Source of the DNA: Lingula anatina
Lineage: Eukaryota > Brachiopoda > Lingulata > Lingulida > Lingulidae
Assembly (NCBI RefSeq): GCF_001039355.2
Contig: NW_019775413.1
Location: 1,171,619-1,235,618 of the forward strand
DNA: 64,000 nt
Reading direction: 5' to 3'
The number at the start of each line of letters is the position of its first letter. Position 1 is the first letter of the stretch. Under the pieces are notes generated by a model. It saw nothing but the letters and a program-made list of their open reading frames with translations. It searched no databases and had not been told where the DNA came from. Shown here piece by piece: positions 53,811-64,000 of the stretch. The translations under genes and the position numbers were made by a program.

Positions 53811-55220
53811 TTGAGTAGAATAAGATACTAGTAGGAGTGGTTAATATGCGTTACTAGGAATCCATTAAGGCTCAGCTAAAAATGTACCTTTAAACTCTAG
53901 ACTTACAGTTCTTTATTTAGTCCACTGAAGACAGTGAATTATTAACGTCAACATGAAGTCAATTATTGTATAGTACACAGCTGGACCTAGAAGGATATAA
54001 CTAGACAATGCTGACATAACTCAAGTATAGGCACCATCAGTGTAGGCCCTATAGGCACTTAATGTCTTCTACACGGAGTACAGGTAAATGTCCTATGTAG
54101 ACTCACTTTACATGTGAATATGAACGTGTATTTAGACGGCATATTCCTAAACCAGTACATGCACGACTTTCCGTTGATGTGCCAATTTGATATCATTTAT
54201 GTGTTTTGATATGTTACCATGGTGATAAATGGTATCAATGAGAGCGACTGGCCTTCGTGTCATGCTGCGAGGTAGGTTTACCGGATTCATTACTTTAATG
54301 TTCAGGTACATAAATGTGAGAAATGTACATTTTGTTGTTTTTTCTTGTAAATACATTGTGTGTAGGCCATCACTGAACTGATTAAAGCGCAGTAATAGAG
54401 GTGTGAATCAGACTTTCCATCCCAATAACATTATAAGTAGACGGTGGAAATGTGTGTGGATGTGTGTGTGAAATATCTAAGACATTACTTATAATAAGGT
54501 ATCGGCGCAAGAACGCCATTTGAGAAGAACGTTTTGAATATTAATATTTTATCTTTGGCGTCCATTCCCTCTGTTTCAAAATATACGAAAGTCTATTTTT
54601 TTCTATCATTATTAATTTATCTTTAATTTCATTATATTCTTTTGACTCGCTATGGCACATGTATTCAAATCATATTAAAATAATGCATGACTTTGAACTC
54701 TTACAAAAATGTAGTGCATTTTCTCAGGCTCCCTATAAGCTAGAAACGATATGTAAAATTGCCATTTTAATGCAACTCTTTTTCTCAAAGAAGTAGCTGT
54801 TTATTAAAGCACATGACATCTAGAGGATTTTCAGTAGTCAACTGGTCACAAAACAAAATGAGCTTGATAAATTACAGATGGTTCCCTTTAAGTTATTGAT
54901 TTTCCATCAGTGTTACCTGTTTTTCCAGACAAAATGATAAATGTGTTTTTTGTTTCGTCAGTAAATTTGACTAGCGAGAATGCCATCGCTTGTTCCATAA
55001 TGCTTTCTGATTGAATTGAATCCAGAAGCAACATTGTTTTCCGAACGATTTCAGATATTGAGAATTATGAATTTTTAAAAGTAGATAAACACATCACAGC
55101 GGCGACAGCGAATGCACGGCTAAATTCAGAACGGTTTTGACAAAAGCTGTCCGAGTCCATTCTCCAGGATCCAAGCTATTGATTGCAGCTCAATAATACA
55201 GTTCATATTTTATCTTTGGG
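53811..55220. other. Intergenic, nothing recognised
   Basis: AT-rich unique-looking sequence. I found no exon, tRNA or inverted repeat that I could support. Confidence 0.5.
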
Positions 55221-55487
55221 TTAAGGTCGGTGATAGNTGTGCTTTCACCCAGCTTTATGAGGCCTTTTGAATCACTTGAATAGCTGTCTTGGTTATAGAG
55301 AAAATCCCAATACCGAAAACGGCATTTTTCCCCTCAAATTGGCGCCAGAGCGTCATCCGTTGGACACTGTACTTAATCCCCGTCTTTAATTGGCCTTTTG
55401 GGAAGTTTGTTTTAATTTTTTATAAAAACTTATAAGCCCAGGGCTTTGTTTCTATGACTTTGGTCCTTTTACTATCACCGACCTTAA
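55221..55487. mobile_element. 267-bp TTAA-flanked inverted-repeat element (piggyBac-like MITE)
   Basis: TTAA (55221-55224) is followed by GGTCGGTGATAG (55225-55236). The mirror image CTATCACCGACC lies at 55472-55483, followed by TTAA (55484-55487). The first base after the left repeat is N (55237). TTAA duplication is typical of piggyBac. No coding is seen inside. Confidence 0.7.
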
Positions 55488-56002
55488 ACAGATAGCACAG
55501 CAGGAAGGAGGTCGGATGAAAGAGATATGACACAGGGAATTGTAATATTAAGCTCTGTATTCCTGGAATTAAGCATAAAACCTTTGTTTTATACCGATCT
55601 GAAAGTGAATGTTATTAAAAACGTTACCGTAAAGAGAAAAAAACAAACCGTAACCAAACATGGTATCAAATAAACTAAAGCCAGGAACTATTCATAACTT
55701 TGAACTGGAAGTAAAGTGCAGTGACTTAACAAATCTGGACTACTAGCAGGGGATAACTATTATTTCATTCAGTATCAACAAATTATCTATATCAATAACA
55801 ATTTATAATTCTACAGCTTGGGTTTATAATTACATTAATGAGATTTGGTCAGTCACATGTACTAGAGTTAGTCGCCATTTCTAACCATTGAGAGTTTCTC
55901 ACTAGAAGTAAACAGTGTCATTTGTGGGATGTATGTCACTCATATTGAATTTTATGTATATGTCTATATGATATGAATGTTCATTTCAGTGGAAAAATCA
56001 GA

Positions 56003-59000
56003 ATGACCCCCACCGTGAGGAGTAAAACACAACCAGTCGTACCGGGAAGCCATGCCCGTCCTGGATTCGGAAGCCAAACATTTCGAGCAATAGCAGTGGT
56101 GCAGTTTGTTCTTGGTAGCTTGTGTATCATCGTGGGCATTGTGGATAATCTGACCAAGAGTTTTCTTGGAGAAGTTGGTCATGGCATTTGGGGAGGCTTA
56201 TTGGTGTGTACCGTTATTGATAGACTGAGTGAATAATATTCTTCGGTGTTTGCCTTCTCGTGTTGAAAAATTATTATTACAATTCTTTTTTCGTTGTGCG
56301 TGTGTGCGTGTGCGCCTACGAGCGAGCGTGTGCAGTATCCTGTTTAGAAAGCATCAAAATATGTATACTACTTAAAGGGTATTATATCCGGGATTTTCCG
56401 GCAAAATCTAATTTTCCTCGAAAAACAGTAATTTTCTCCAACCCGTGTAGCTAGACCCATCTCTGCCCATATGGTGTCGATGTTTATACCATTTCAAATG
56501 ATTCAGTTTTATGTTTCCCAAACGTTTAGACTGCCACGTCTTCCTGTACATTTTAGAAGACAATATTGACATCATGTACTTTTATTTCAGGGGTTTAATT
56601 GTTCTTAATGTCTGAATTGAGAAAGATTAGCACATTAACGGAAGAAGTAGTCGTATAAAATTTGACTTAGGGATGGTTTCAAACGCATGCAAATAGTATA
56701 CCTTAAAAGGTGTTTGAATTATTTATATCGTTAGAATCATTCAAATAACTCACTCATTTAGCTTAAATGTTCCAGGTGATTCACAGACGCAATCCACTAT
56801 CGATTTCCAAGTTCCTCGCTTGCATATATATAGATATATATCACATGTGTATTGCCATTATATGCTCCTTCCTATTGGATCAATGACCTATGTATTATTC
56901 GTCTTTATTATTCAACTGTATTCTTGTCCACGATCCCATGATTAGAACTCTACTGAAGCGGCCTTCTATACGTTACCAATTAATTTCTCCATAATTCCCC
57001 ATTGTCTCCAGGGACGTGAGCAATATCCATGTTTGCCTCTGTTTCAGTAAATGCCACCAGGAATGTGACACGCTATGGATGGAGTTTCTTTTTTCTTTTC
57101 GTGCTCTGATTTTCAATTATAAAGTATTTTTGGTTTTCCTTTTATGGTTTTCACGCAATATTGAAATCAATTTTGCAATTCATTTTTCGATCATATGTGA
57201 GTGTGTGTGTGTGTGTTTGTGTGTGTGCGTGCGTGCGTATGCCCCCCCCCCTCCGCGAGCCAAACGGTGCGTGCATTAGAAACTTAGAAACTCTGAGTTG
57301 TTACATGATACTTACTCAGTGCTACCAAATTGTTCACTCTAGCTTGAGTGCCTATATCTAGAAAGCAACCGCTACATTGCATTGCATTGCTATCCAGTTT
57401 AGAAATTAATTTAGAATAGAGTGATAACGAGAGGCAGTGGCGGATTTACAGTGTGGCTGCCCCCCCCCCCCTTCGATTTCTGACAAAAATCACCCCAATG
57501 GTCCCCGCTTGAAATTAAATTATAATTTTGACTAGCTGAATCACAGTTCTTAACCGTATCAAATGGCACCGTTTGCCCTCTAAAATATCAAAATTTTTCT
57601 GAGCCCTTCATCGGGCCCCGAACCCCACGCCAAGGAAGGGGAGGGGAGGATCGGCTTCGCATCCTGGATCCGCCCCAGGAGGGGCTTACTACGTAGCAAA
57701 CCCACCTTCCTTCTAATTATCAAACGGCATGTGTACGGGTTATATTTTGGGAAATAAGGTGGATCTTCCCTTCATCTCAGTTTTTGCTTGGCCAGGTGAC
57801 AATCTACCTTCATATCATTTCAGTGCGTCTCCGCAGGAGTAAGTGGCGTTTATGCGTCATCTAACAAGTCAACTAGATCGGTAGGTACATGTAGCAGAAT
57901 AACTTCTAAGCGACTAACGTGAAATATACGATTCTGCATGAAAATGCATGAAAATGCATGAAAATATAAATAAAAACCTTCACTGGGTAATTTTGTCATC
58001 CCAAACTATTTCAAGCAGATGAATCCATAGTAGTTCACTGAAAAAGAAACTTTTGCAATGTTTTTCCTGCAATGCTTACTACTGGCCCCCGTTTCACAAA
58101 AAACATAAGTCGGGTTTCCTGGATAAGAGCCTGATCAAAGTAGACTTAAAGATTGTTCTGAAAGTTTCGACAATTTTCGGGTTTATGTTCTTACATGTAT
58201 GTGAAACAGGATGCATAGTAGCCCTACTCTTCTTCGCCAACCGCCTCGATTTGTTTCCAAAAAAAAAAAAAAAGTATTTTTTTAAATAACTTATGGTTTT
58301 ATCGTGCCTAATGCAAATTGTTTTATACATCTATATATATATCCAGTTCTTCTCAGTTACTTCGTTCTGTGTATTTTGCAAGATTCTAGTCTGCATGGTG
58401 TTGTCAACAGTGTCTGCCTTCGCAGGCATAATTGCTTTTGGGCTGACAGTCGATGCCGTGGCAAGCGAAGCCAGGAGAATCAGCTGCGCTCCTGCAGTCC
58501 CAACCCAACCACCTACGACTACAACCATTGTATGCAGATATGATTATAAAGTAAGTCTTCGAGCACAGTCAGAACAGCGGACTAACAGATCCACGGATCA
58601 AATATGGCCCACCCACTTGAATGCTTGTTGCGTTATCCCCGTGGGGAATCTATTTTGTGTTTAATCGGGAATTAAGCGGCAAGTATTTAAGTGGGTCGCC
58701 ATATTTGATCCGCAGATCTGTTAGTCCGCTGTTCTGAAAGCGCTCTTACACCCTGAGTTTCAGAGGACAGTGACTAATCTCTGTACTGTCCACAAACACC
58801 CTGCTGTTTCCAGATGCTGTGGAAACCCAGAGGCATGCTTATAATACAGGGATGAGTTTCTCAGGGTGGAGTATTTTAGTACTGAAAGATATTCGAATTG
58901 AATAGATATTAATTCTAGACAATTTATTAGGCATTATCTACAGTTTAGGTGAGAGGTTTAGGTGCTAGAGTTATTACGAATATTCCTTGTATCTGTGCAA

Positions 59001-59701
59001 TGAAAACCAGGCATTTCGTTTTTACCTTTCGCCTGGGAAGTCATGAGAAATTACTTTCAAACCTACCCACATGTATTTAATTTGAATTGACATTTTTACA
59101 TATATCTTTTTTCAGACGATGCACGTTGCAGTTGATTCTGTTTTGCTCCTGTTTGAATTATTGTTGATAAGCGCCTGTGTGTTAACAGCATATTTGGCCA
59201 CGAAAGCCGTGTGGCCGGTGGACCTAGGTACGTCAATGCATTAGTTTGCTGTGTGCCACTCTTTTAGACCCTATATGTTTACAACAAAACGCACTTCTCG
59301 AATGATGGTGCAGTATCATCGATCTTTCTACAAAAAACCCATCTGTTTTACATAGGATGTGTTCTTAATTGTATTATTTCCCATGGCCAGGTTCAATCGG
59401 GATTTTGTTTTTATATTCAGGCCGTTTTGGTCAAACATTCCCTACAGAGGCAACGATCAGTGGAAATGGACCAGCCGTTTCAAATGGGCCCACCCTTGCA
59501 ACAGAACCTGCAAATGAAGAGCGAGATCCAGAAATGCAACCTGTGAGCACTAACGGGACAGCTGTCTCCTTTAAGAAGGAGTCTGAAACGAATTCTGTCA
59601 AAACTAATTCAGAAGAAAATAAAAACGACACTGGCAAAACGGAGGATATTAATTCCGCATCGATAAAAGTCGATATCGAAGAAGAAACATGGCGCATTTA
59701 A
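56003..59701 (+). CDS. MS4A/CD20-like four-pass membrane protein, five coding exons, 272 residues
   Basis: Coding exons are 56003-56203, 57824-57880, 58383-58550, 59116-59227 and 59421-59701. Phases are 0, 0, 0 and 1, and the stop TAA is at 59699-59701. Helix 1 is FRAIAVVQFVLGSLCIIVGI. HGIWGG starts helix 2 and continues into the 57-bp exon. Helix 3 is ILVCMVLSTVSAFAGIIAFG and helix 4 VLLLFELLLISACVLTAYLA. The loop between helices 3 and 4 has two cysteines (SCAP, VCRY), as in CD20-type proteins. The C-tail is acidic and Ser/Thr-rich. The GIWGG pattern and topology fit the MS4A class of membrane organisers. The exon carrying the ATG starts at 55990 after TTTCAG, so a non-coding 5' exon lies upstream. 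Orthology is not claimed. Confidence 0.8.
57197..57250 (+). repeat. (TG)n microsatellite with adjoining C-run
   Basis: About 20 TG/CG units are followed by CCCCCCCCCC, in intron 1 of the four-pass gene. Confidence 0.9.
57435..57677 (+). mobile_element. hAT-like MITE family B, copy 2
   Basis: It starts CAGTGGCGGATTTACAGTG and ends GGATCCGCCCCAG, with a C-run, TTGAAATTAAATTATAATTT, TTTGCCCTCTAAAAT and GGGCCCCGAACCCCACGCC inside. It is in intron 1 of the four-pass gene. Together with 50138-50398 (opposite orientation) it defines a family. Confidence 0.75.
58561..58745. mobile_element. ~185-bp inverted-repeat element next to an exon donor
   Basis: The arms have CAGAACAGCGGACTAACAGA and then GGATCAAATATGG on the left, mirrored on the right to GCTC at 58745. 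The left arm begins about 10 bp after the donor of exon 3 (58550/58551). No coding and no clear target duplication are seen. Confidence 0.75.
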
Positions 59702-61082
59702 AGAACATGGGGATAAATTTTACACAAACTCCGACGACTGAGATTTAAAATAGCCCGGGTGTGTTCTTTGATGGATGAGTATTATAAAATTGTGAAGACC
59801 TCACTGTTTTAAATTCTCAAGATGTTGGAGAATCCACCACTGCCTTGTGATACATATCTCCAATATAAAGATTTGCCACGCAGGTTTTTTCATGTCTTTT
59901 AACGTCGCCCTCTCGTCCATCATACACATCCTGCTGAGAATAGAATCCGGATGATGACTCAGTTTGACTGATTCAATTTTAATTAAACTGAAAATTAACA
60001 ATATGGAAATTTGCCGGTGCTCCTTCTTTTTAAAAATAACTGTTTCAATAATAACTATAATTGCTATTGCGTTATCAATCGTTTGTCCCAACTAGCACAA
60101 TTGTTGTTTTTAATTATTGTAAAGATGTAGTGTTTTATAATGAAATTTACAGCACTTGATTTGCACACAAATCAGGCTTGCCTGAGAAAACTTCACCATC
60201 CTGATATGGGACTTCAAAAGGTACAGAACCAAGGAAACAATTTACAGTTGGGCATGCCATGAAGATATTATTTACATCCTCAGGCACACATTTTACATTG
60301 CACATTGTACAAAGCGCCCCGGTGTTACCCTCCTCCAGGGTGGCAGATATTTTAGGTAAATTTTCCAAAAGCCAGAGAACCAAATGACCGTCTATGTATT
60401 TAAAGACATGTGTGACTATCTTGTGAAAAATCAATCTGTCGCCCTGGTAGAGGGTACCCCAGTGTCACGTACCAGTCCCCCATTGTTTGGCTTCCTTTGG
60501 TTTGCAAGGTGAACCCCGTCCTAGATTTTGACCCAATCACGCTAACCCTAATCTATACGAACCTAATGGAGGCCAGACGCTTTGTTATATGGACCCTCAG
60601 TTCCTTCACACAGATGAGGAGAGAAAGGGAGCCGGGGGTCCCGGGGGGAAAGGGGACTGGTACGAATGCTGAACTTTGAAAATTATTGCTTACAGGCTGT
60701 TCCGGACATTTGAGGCCCGATGACTACCTTAGAGCTTCTGGATTGATCTTATCTCTGGAAAGAATGAAGAAGGAACAAGATATGATATCCAAACACTTGG
60801 TTTTATTAAGATACCAAAGTAAGCACCCGCAACCGAAATAAAAAACAGTACTTAGCATATTTCTTTTCAAAAGAATTCACAAATTTCGAATTTTAAGGGT
60901 GTGTAATATTTCATGCTCTTTACGTGACGTTTCGTAATGTTTAGTCAAAAATATTTCCAGCAATTTGATTTTTAAAAAAATAGTACAAAAAGCATCCTTA
61001 ATAGTTAACATCATTTATACGGTTACCGTATAGTTGAATTTCATATTTAAACAAGCGAACGCCAAGAATGAATAATGCCTTT
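59702..61082. other. Spacer between the two convergent four-pass genes
   Basis: It holds both 3'UTRs in tail-to-tail order. A 13-bp inverted pair CGTACCAGTCCCC (60468-60480 and 60652-60664) marks a ~197-bp element. A - strand frame of 95 codons at 60147-60434 (a Cys-containing segment with CTMCNVKC) has no domain I recognise and is probably chance. Poly(A) sites could not be assigned. Confidence 0.5.
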
Positions 61083-61492
61083 CTAAATTTTGTTTTCATT
61101 TTGGCTATTCTGGTACTTTGTAATATCGAAGGGCTCTGACGAACCACTTGGGACTTTGTATATGGCCTCGTTGTAAGATGGCGGAAGGCCTGGTGTGGAC
61201 TGGGAGCCCATTGCATCTTGGGAATCATTTGTGGGCGAGGGGAGCACGGAAGAACAGCCAGGCTGGCTTGGAGCCAGATTCATCAACATACCTAAAATCG
61301 AAAATAATGCAGTTTTAAGTGTGTTGTACAATGGTGACGAAAAAATTACATTCGTTTCACTAAATATGACATTTGTGAACACTTACATTTTAGCTACATA
61401 TATACCAAATATTAAGCATATATCTTTTGTTCATTTCAGTATCAAATATAAAAAGAAATATCGCTCTGTCCTGCAATGTTCTGTCCCCTTAA

Positions 61493-61523
<31 letters not shown>

Positions 61524-63636
61524 CAAGTATCGAATAAAAAAATATATTACTGCATTAAAAATATAGAGTAAAGCCATCACACACACACCACGAAGACCTT
61601 TGTTACACCTAAAGTGAACACAAAATAACTTTTGTCATGAGACTAAAACTTTCTCACTTTCTCATAGATATGTAGTATGTGTGAATAGCGTGCAGAGCGA
61701 ATTTAACATGGTCATCTAGAACAACTACCTCGCTTAAACGTAACACTCAGAGGCTTAAAGTTCAAATAAAATAGTCAGTGCACAGTAACACGCCAATCCA
61801 GTTCTTGCGTTGCTAAGAGAGGAATATTTACTCCATTATATTACCTGGTTGTGGCACGATGAACGCGGATGAAGCAGGGACAGTATAAACCACATATGGA
61901 GACAGCTGTGAACCCTGTAGAGATGAGAACGAAAAACAGCTATGAAAGAATGAAGAAGTGCCAACTTAAACAATTTTATGAAGTAAAAATTTAATCAAAT
62001 AGTATTCATTTATTTATGTAATTTATATATTCATAATGAATTGCGTATAATAGGTTACTCTAGAAGCTCTAGATCTAATCTATAATCGGCACTATCGCCA
62101 CAATATATTTAAACATCAAACATTAAAACATATTCTGGTGGATTAGTAAATTTGATACAATAATGATATACATATAGTAAAATTTCAGAAAATAATATTC
62201 ATTTGTTCATATAATCTATTGCGTGTAAGAGGTGACAATGTAAAACCACAGAGCCGAACCGTATCTATTCGGCACTGTCGCGATGATACATATCTTCAAA
62301 CTTGAAACGTATTCTGGTAGACCACGTACCGACTGCATCACTGATCCTGGGTTGTCGGTTGTTCTCCGTTTGTATGCTATGCAGACTGAGAACAGGCCGA
62401 GAAGTGCCTCGCACCCGCCAACAACTGCCAGAAACACATTGACAGAATGGCTTTGTGATTCATCCGGATGATCGACAGAGGGTCCATGAATCTGAGCGTG
62501 ATAGAAATGCTCCCCCTAAAAGATGCAGTGAATCAATTTTTAGTAAATTGACCCAGGAGTAATTTACTTGATGGACAAAAAGTAAAAAGATCACACTCGA
62601 CTGTCAAACATCTTAATTTGTAGATGAATCTATAAAAGATTTCATAATTTTCCAACATAAGTATTTGCAATATTTAACAATTATGTTTTATGGTATGGCA
62701 TAAACTTGAGCCACCCATCGCAAGCTACTGGTTTGATCCTAGGGGGAAAGACTTATCTGCACCACAGGTATATTTGGTGGCGTGGATTTGACATACAGGT
62801 ACTTACTAAATAAGGGTAAAGTTTGCCTCACTTACATCGTCGTCATGCCCGAAGACGTGGTGAATCCAGACGGGACCGCCGGTCTGCCTAATAGCTCCGT
62901 GGGCACACAGAATCACGGTGAGCATCGCTACTAGCACCGAGGCAATGGACATTATCAAGAAGGCAGTAACCTGAGGAGGTCCAAACAATAAATCAATCAA
63001 TAATATAAATAAATAAATAAATAAATAATAATAATATTTTTTTTTAGTTTTTTACCAGATATGTTAATTTGATATGGCTTTATGAAATATACTGTAACAA
63101 ATTCAATACACCTGCGCTTTGTGGCCTTGTGATGTTATACTTGAAACTTAATATTTTCATTAATCATATAAAATACCTTATATTTCTTCGTCAAAAGTGA
63201 TGCCGAATACCCACAGCAACCCGTTACGATAAACTGAAAAGGACATAAAATAGAAAGAATTATACCTACATCCAAAGTTCAACCCAATCTAGATCATACG
63301 ATCAGTGATTAATAACAATTTTTTTCTTTTAAATATTCCATATGTAGTTTTACAATTATTTTTAATATTTAATCAATAATGACACAACTTGTAAAGTTCT
63401 GGTAGTTTTTTTTTCCTTACCAAAACACCGCCCCACAGCCCAATCCCGAGGTGACTCCATGGAGCTCGCTGTTGTATGGCCAATCCGGCCAACACAATAC
63501 AAAGGATCCCAAATGTCACATGCACGCCCCCGACAATGCGATACGTGTTCTTGTTCGGGAAACGCCTATCGGGTCTCTGGACCAGTGCTGTGCGCTCTTG
63601 GGGAGGGGGTAAAATACGGATTTCGTTGGTCGCCAT
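61083..63636 (-). CDS. MS4A/CD20-like four-pass membrane protein, six coding exons, 290 residues
   Basis: Exons in transcription order are 63636-63421, 63233-63177, 62970-62836, 62515-62330, 61914-61845 and 61291-61083 (TAG). Helix 1 is RIVGGVHVTFGILCIVLAGL. GIGLWGG opens helix 2, which continues into the 57-bp exon. Helix 3 is VTAFLIMSIASVLVAMLTVI and helix 4 VFLAVVGGCEALLGLFSVCI. The loop between helices 3 and 4 is rich in His and Asp and, in contrast to the neighbour gene, has no cysteine pair. The tail carries a PPSY motif (LPPSYNEAIYKV) that may bind WW-domain ubiquitin ligases of the NEDD4 type. The first two intron positions and exon 2 length equal those of the + strand neighbour, so the two are paralogues. 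Confidence 0.85.
61493..61522 (+). repeat. (AAT)n microsatellite in an intron
   Basis: About ten AAT/ATA units lie in the intron before the last exon of the - strand four-pass gene. Confidence 0.95.
63005..63031 (+). repeat. (AAAT)n microsatellite
   Basis: About six AAAT units run into AAT units in the intron between exons 2 and 3 of the - strand four-pass gene. Confidence 0.95.
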
Positions 63637-63985
63637 CGTGTGAAGCTTGTCCGGCTACCGCAATGAGAAACCTATACCCAAAATAAGAAACATTTTGTTT
63701 CATTATCGATAAGGGCACAGGAACGGACTGATTGGAGAAAAAATGAAGAAGAGGAATAAAGTAGAGCCGTATTCAGAGATCATGCAATCAGTGATTAATA
63801 ACAATTTTTCTTTTTTAAAAATTCCGTTTGTAGTTTTACATCGTATGAGGCTTGTCCGACTACTGTAGTGAGAAACCTACATACAAAATAAGAAACTTTT
63901 GTTTGATTATTGACAAGGCAATACGAACCAATTCATCAGAAAAGCATGAGAAATAATGAAGAGGAGGAAAAGCACAGTCCCGTTT
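63286..63985. repeat. Tandem duplication of the 5' end of the four-pass gene; outer copy lacks coding exon 1
   Basis: Sequence at 63286-63350 (ATCAGTGATTAATAACAATT, TAGTTTTACA) recurs at 63779-63840. The sequence just upstream of the ATG, 63637-63760 (GCTTGTCCGGCTACCG, GAGAAACCTA, AAAATAAGAAAC), recurs at 63841-63985. In the outer copy the two parts touch, so about 285 bp holding coding exon 1 and the start of intron 1 are missing. The copies differ at several bases. Confidence 0.75.
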
Positions 63986-64000
63986 TTCGCATAAAGCAGC

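Overview
This window reads as nuclear DNA of an invertebrate animal, most likely a lophotrochozoan such as a mollusc, annelid or brachiopod. The reasons are short exons separated by AT-rich introns with GT..AG borders, extracellular EGF/TSP1/NIDO/AMOP/vWD protein architecture, an ankyrin-SOCS protein, four-pass MS4A-like proteins, and many animal-type DNA transposons and LTR retroelements. I cannot name the species. No operons, rRNA or CRISPR arrays are seen.

Layout. (1) 874-24547, + strand: the 3' part of one very large gene, at least 43 coding exons and about 2,244 residues in the window, with its 5' end outside. It encodes a type I membrane protein of the MUC4/SUSD2/Mesh class. The order is two EGFs, TSP1, three EGFs, NIDO, AMOP-like, vWD, a Cys-poor segment, about 20 more EGF-like domains, a second TSP1, an SEA-like stalk with an RKKR site, one membrane helix and a short tail. 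The 3'UTR probably runs to about 26.4 kb. (2) About 26.4-35.97 kb: intergenic. It holds a 348-bp inverted-repeat element, a ~715-bp near-identical direct duplication joined by one N, and three tRNA-like sequences in a row on the - strand. (3) 36799-49800, - strand: a complete five-exon gene for a 439-residue ankyrin-repeat/SOCS-box protein. Its 10-kb third intron is a stack of transposon copies: a BEL/Pao gag remnant split by a 1.68-kb PIF/Harbinger-type element, a pogo/Tigger transposase remnant, a repeat-borne gene of an unnamed family, the 3' end of a Ty3/gypsy element, and a 2.65-kb hAT copy that still has its ends. (4) 49.8-56.0 kb: intergenic, with several small inverted-repeat elements. 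(5) 56003-59701 (+) and 61083-63636 (-): two MS4A/CD20-like four-pass membrane protein genes, tail to tail, with an identical 57-bp, phase-0 second coding exon.

Functionally, the first gene is probably a cell-surface or epithelial/junction adhesion protein. The second is probably a substrate receptor of a Cullin-RING (elongin-BC/Cul5) ubiquitin ligase. The last two are probably small membrane-organising or receptor-associated proteins. Nothing suggests that the three loci form a pathway. The features that most merit follow-up are the complete mucin-like receptor, the nested transposons with readable target-site duplications, the frameshifted repeat-borne gene, the triple tRNA-like array, and the duplicated 5' end of the last gene that lacks its first coding exon. 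All exon borders were read by eye from reading frame, splice signals and phase; none is backed by transcripts.
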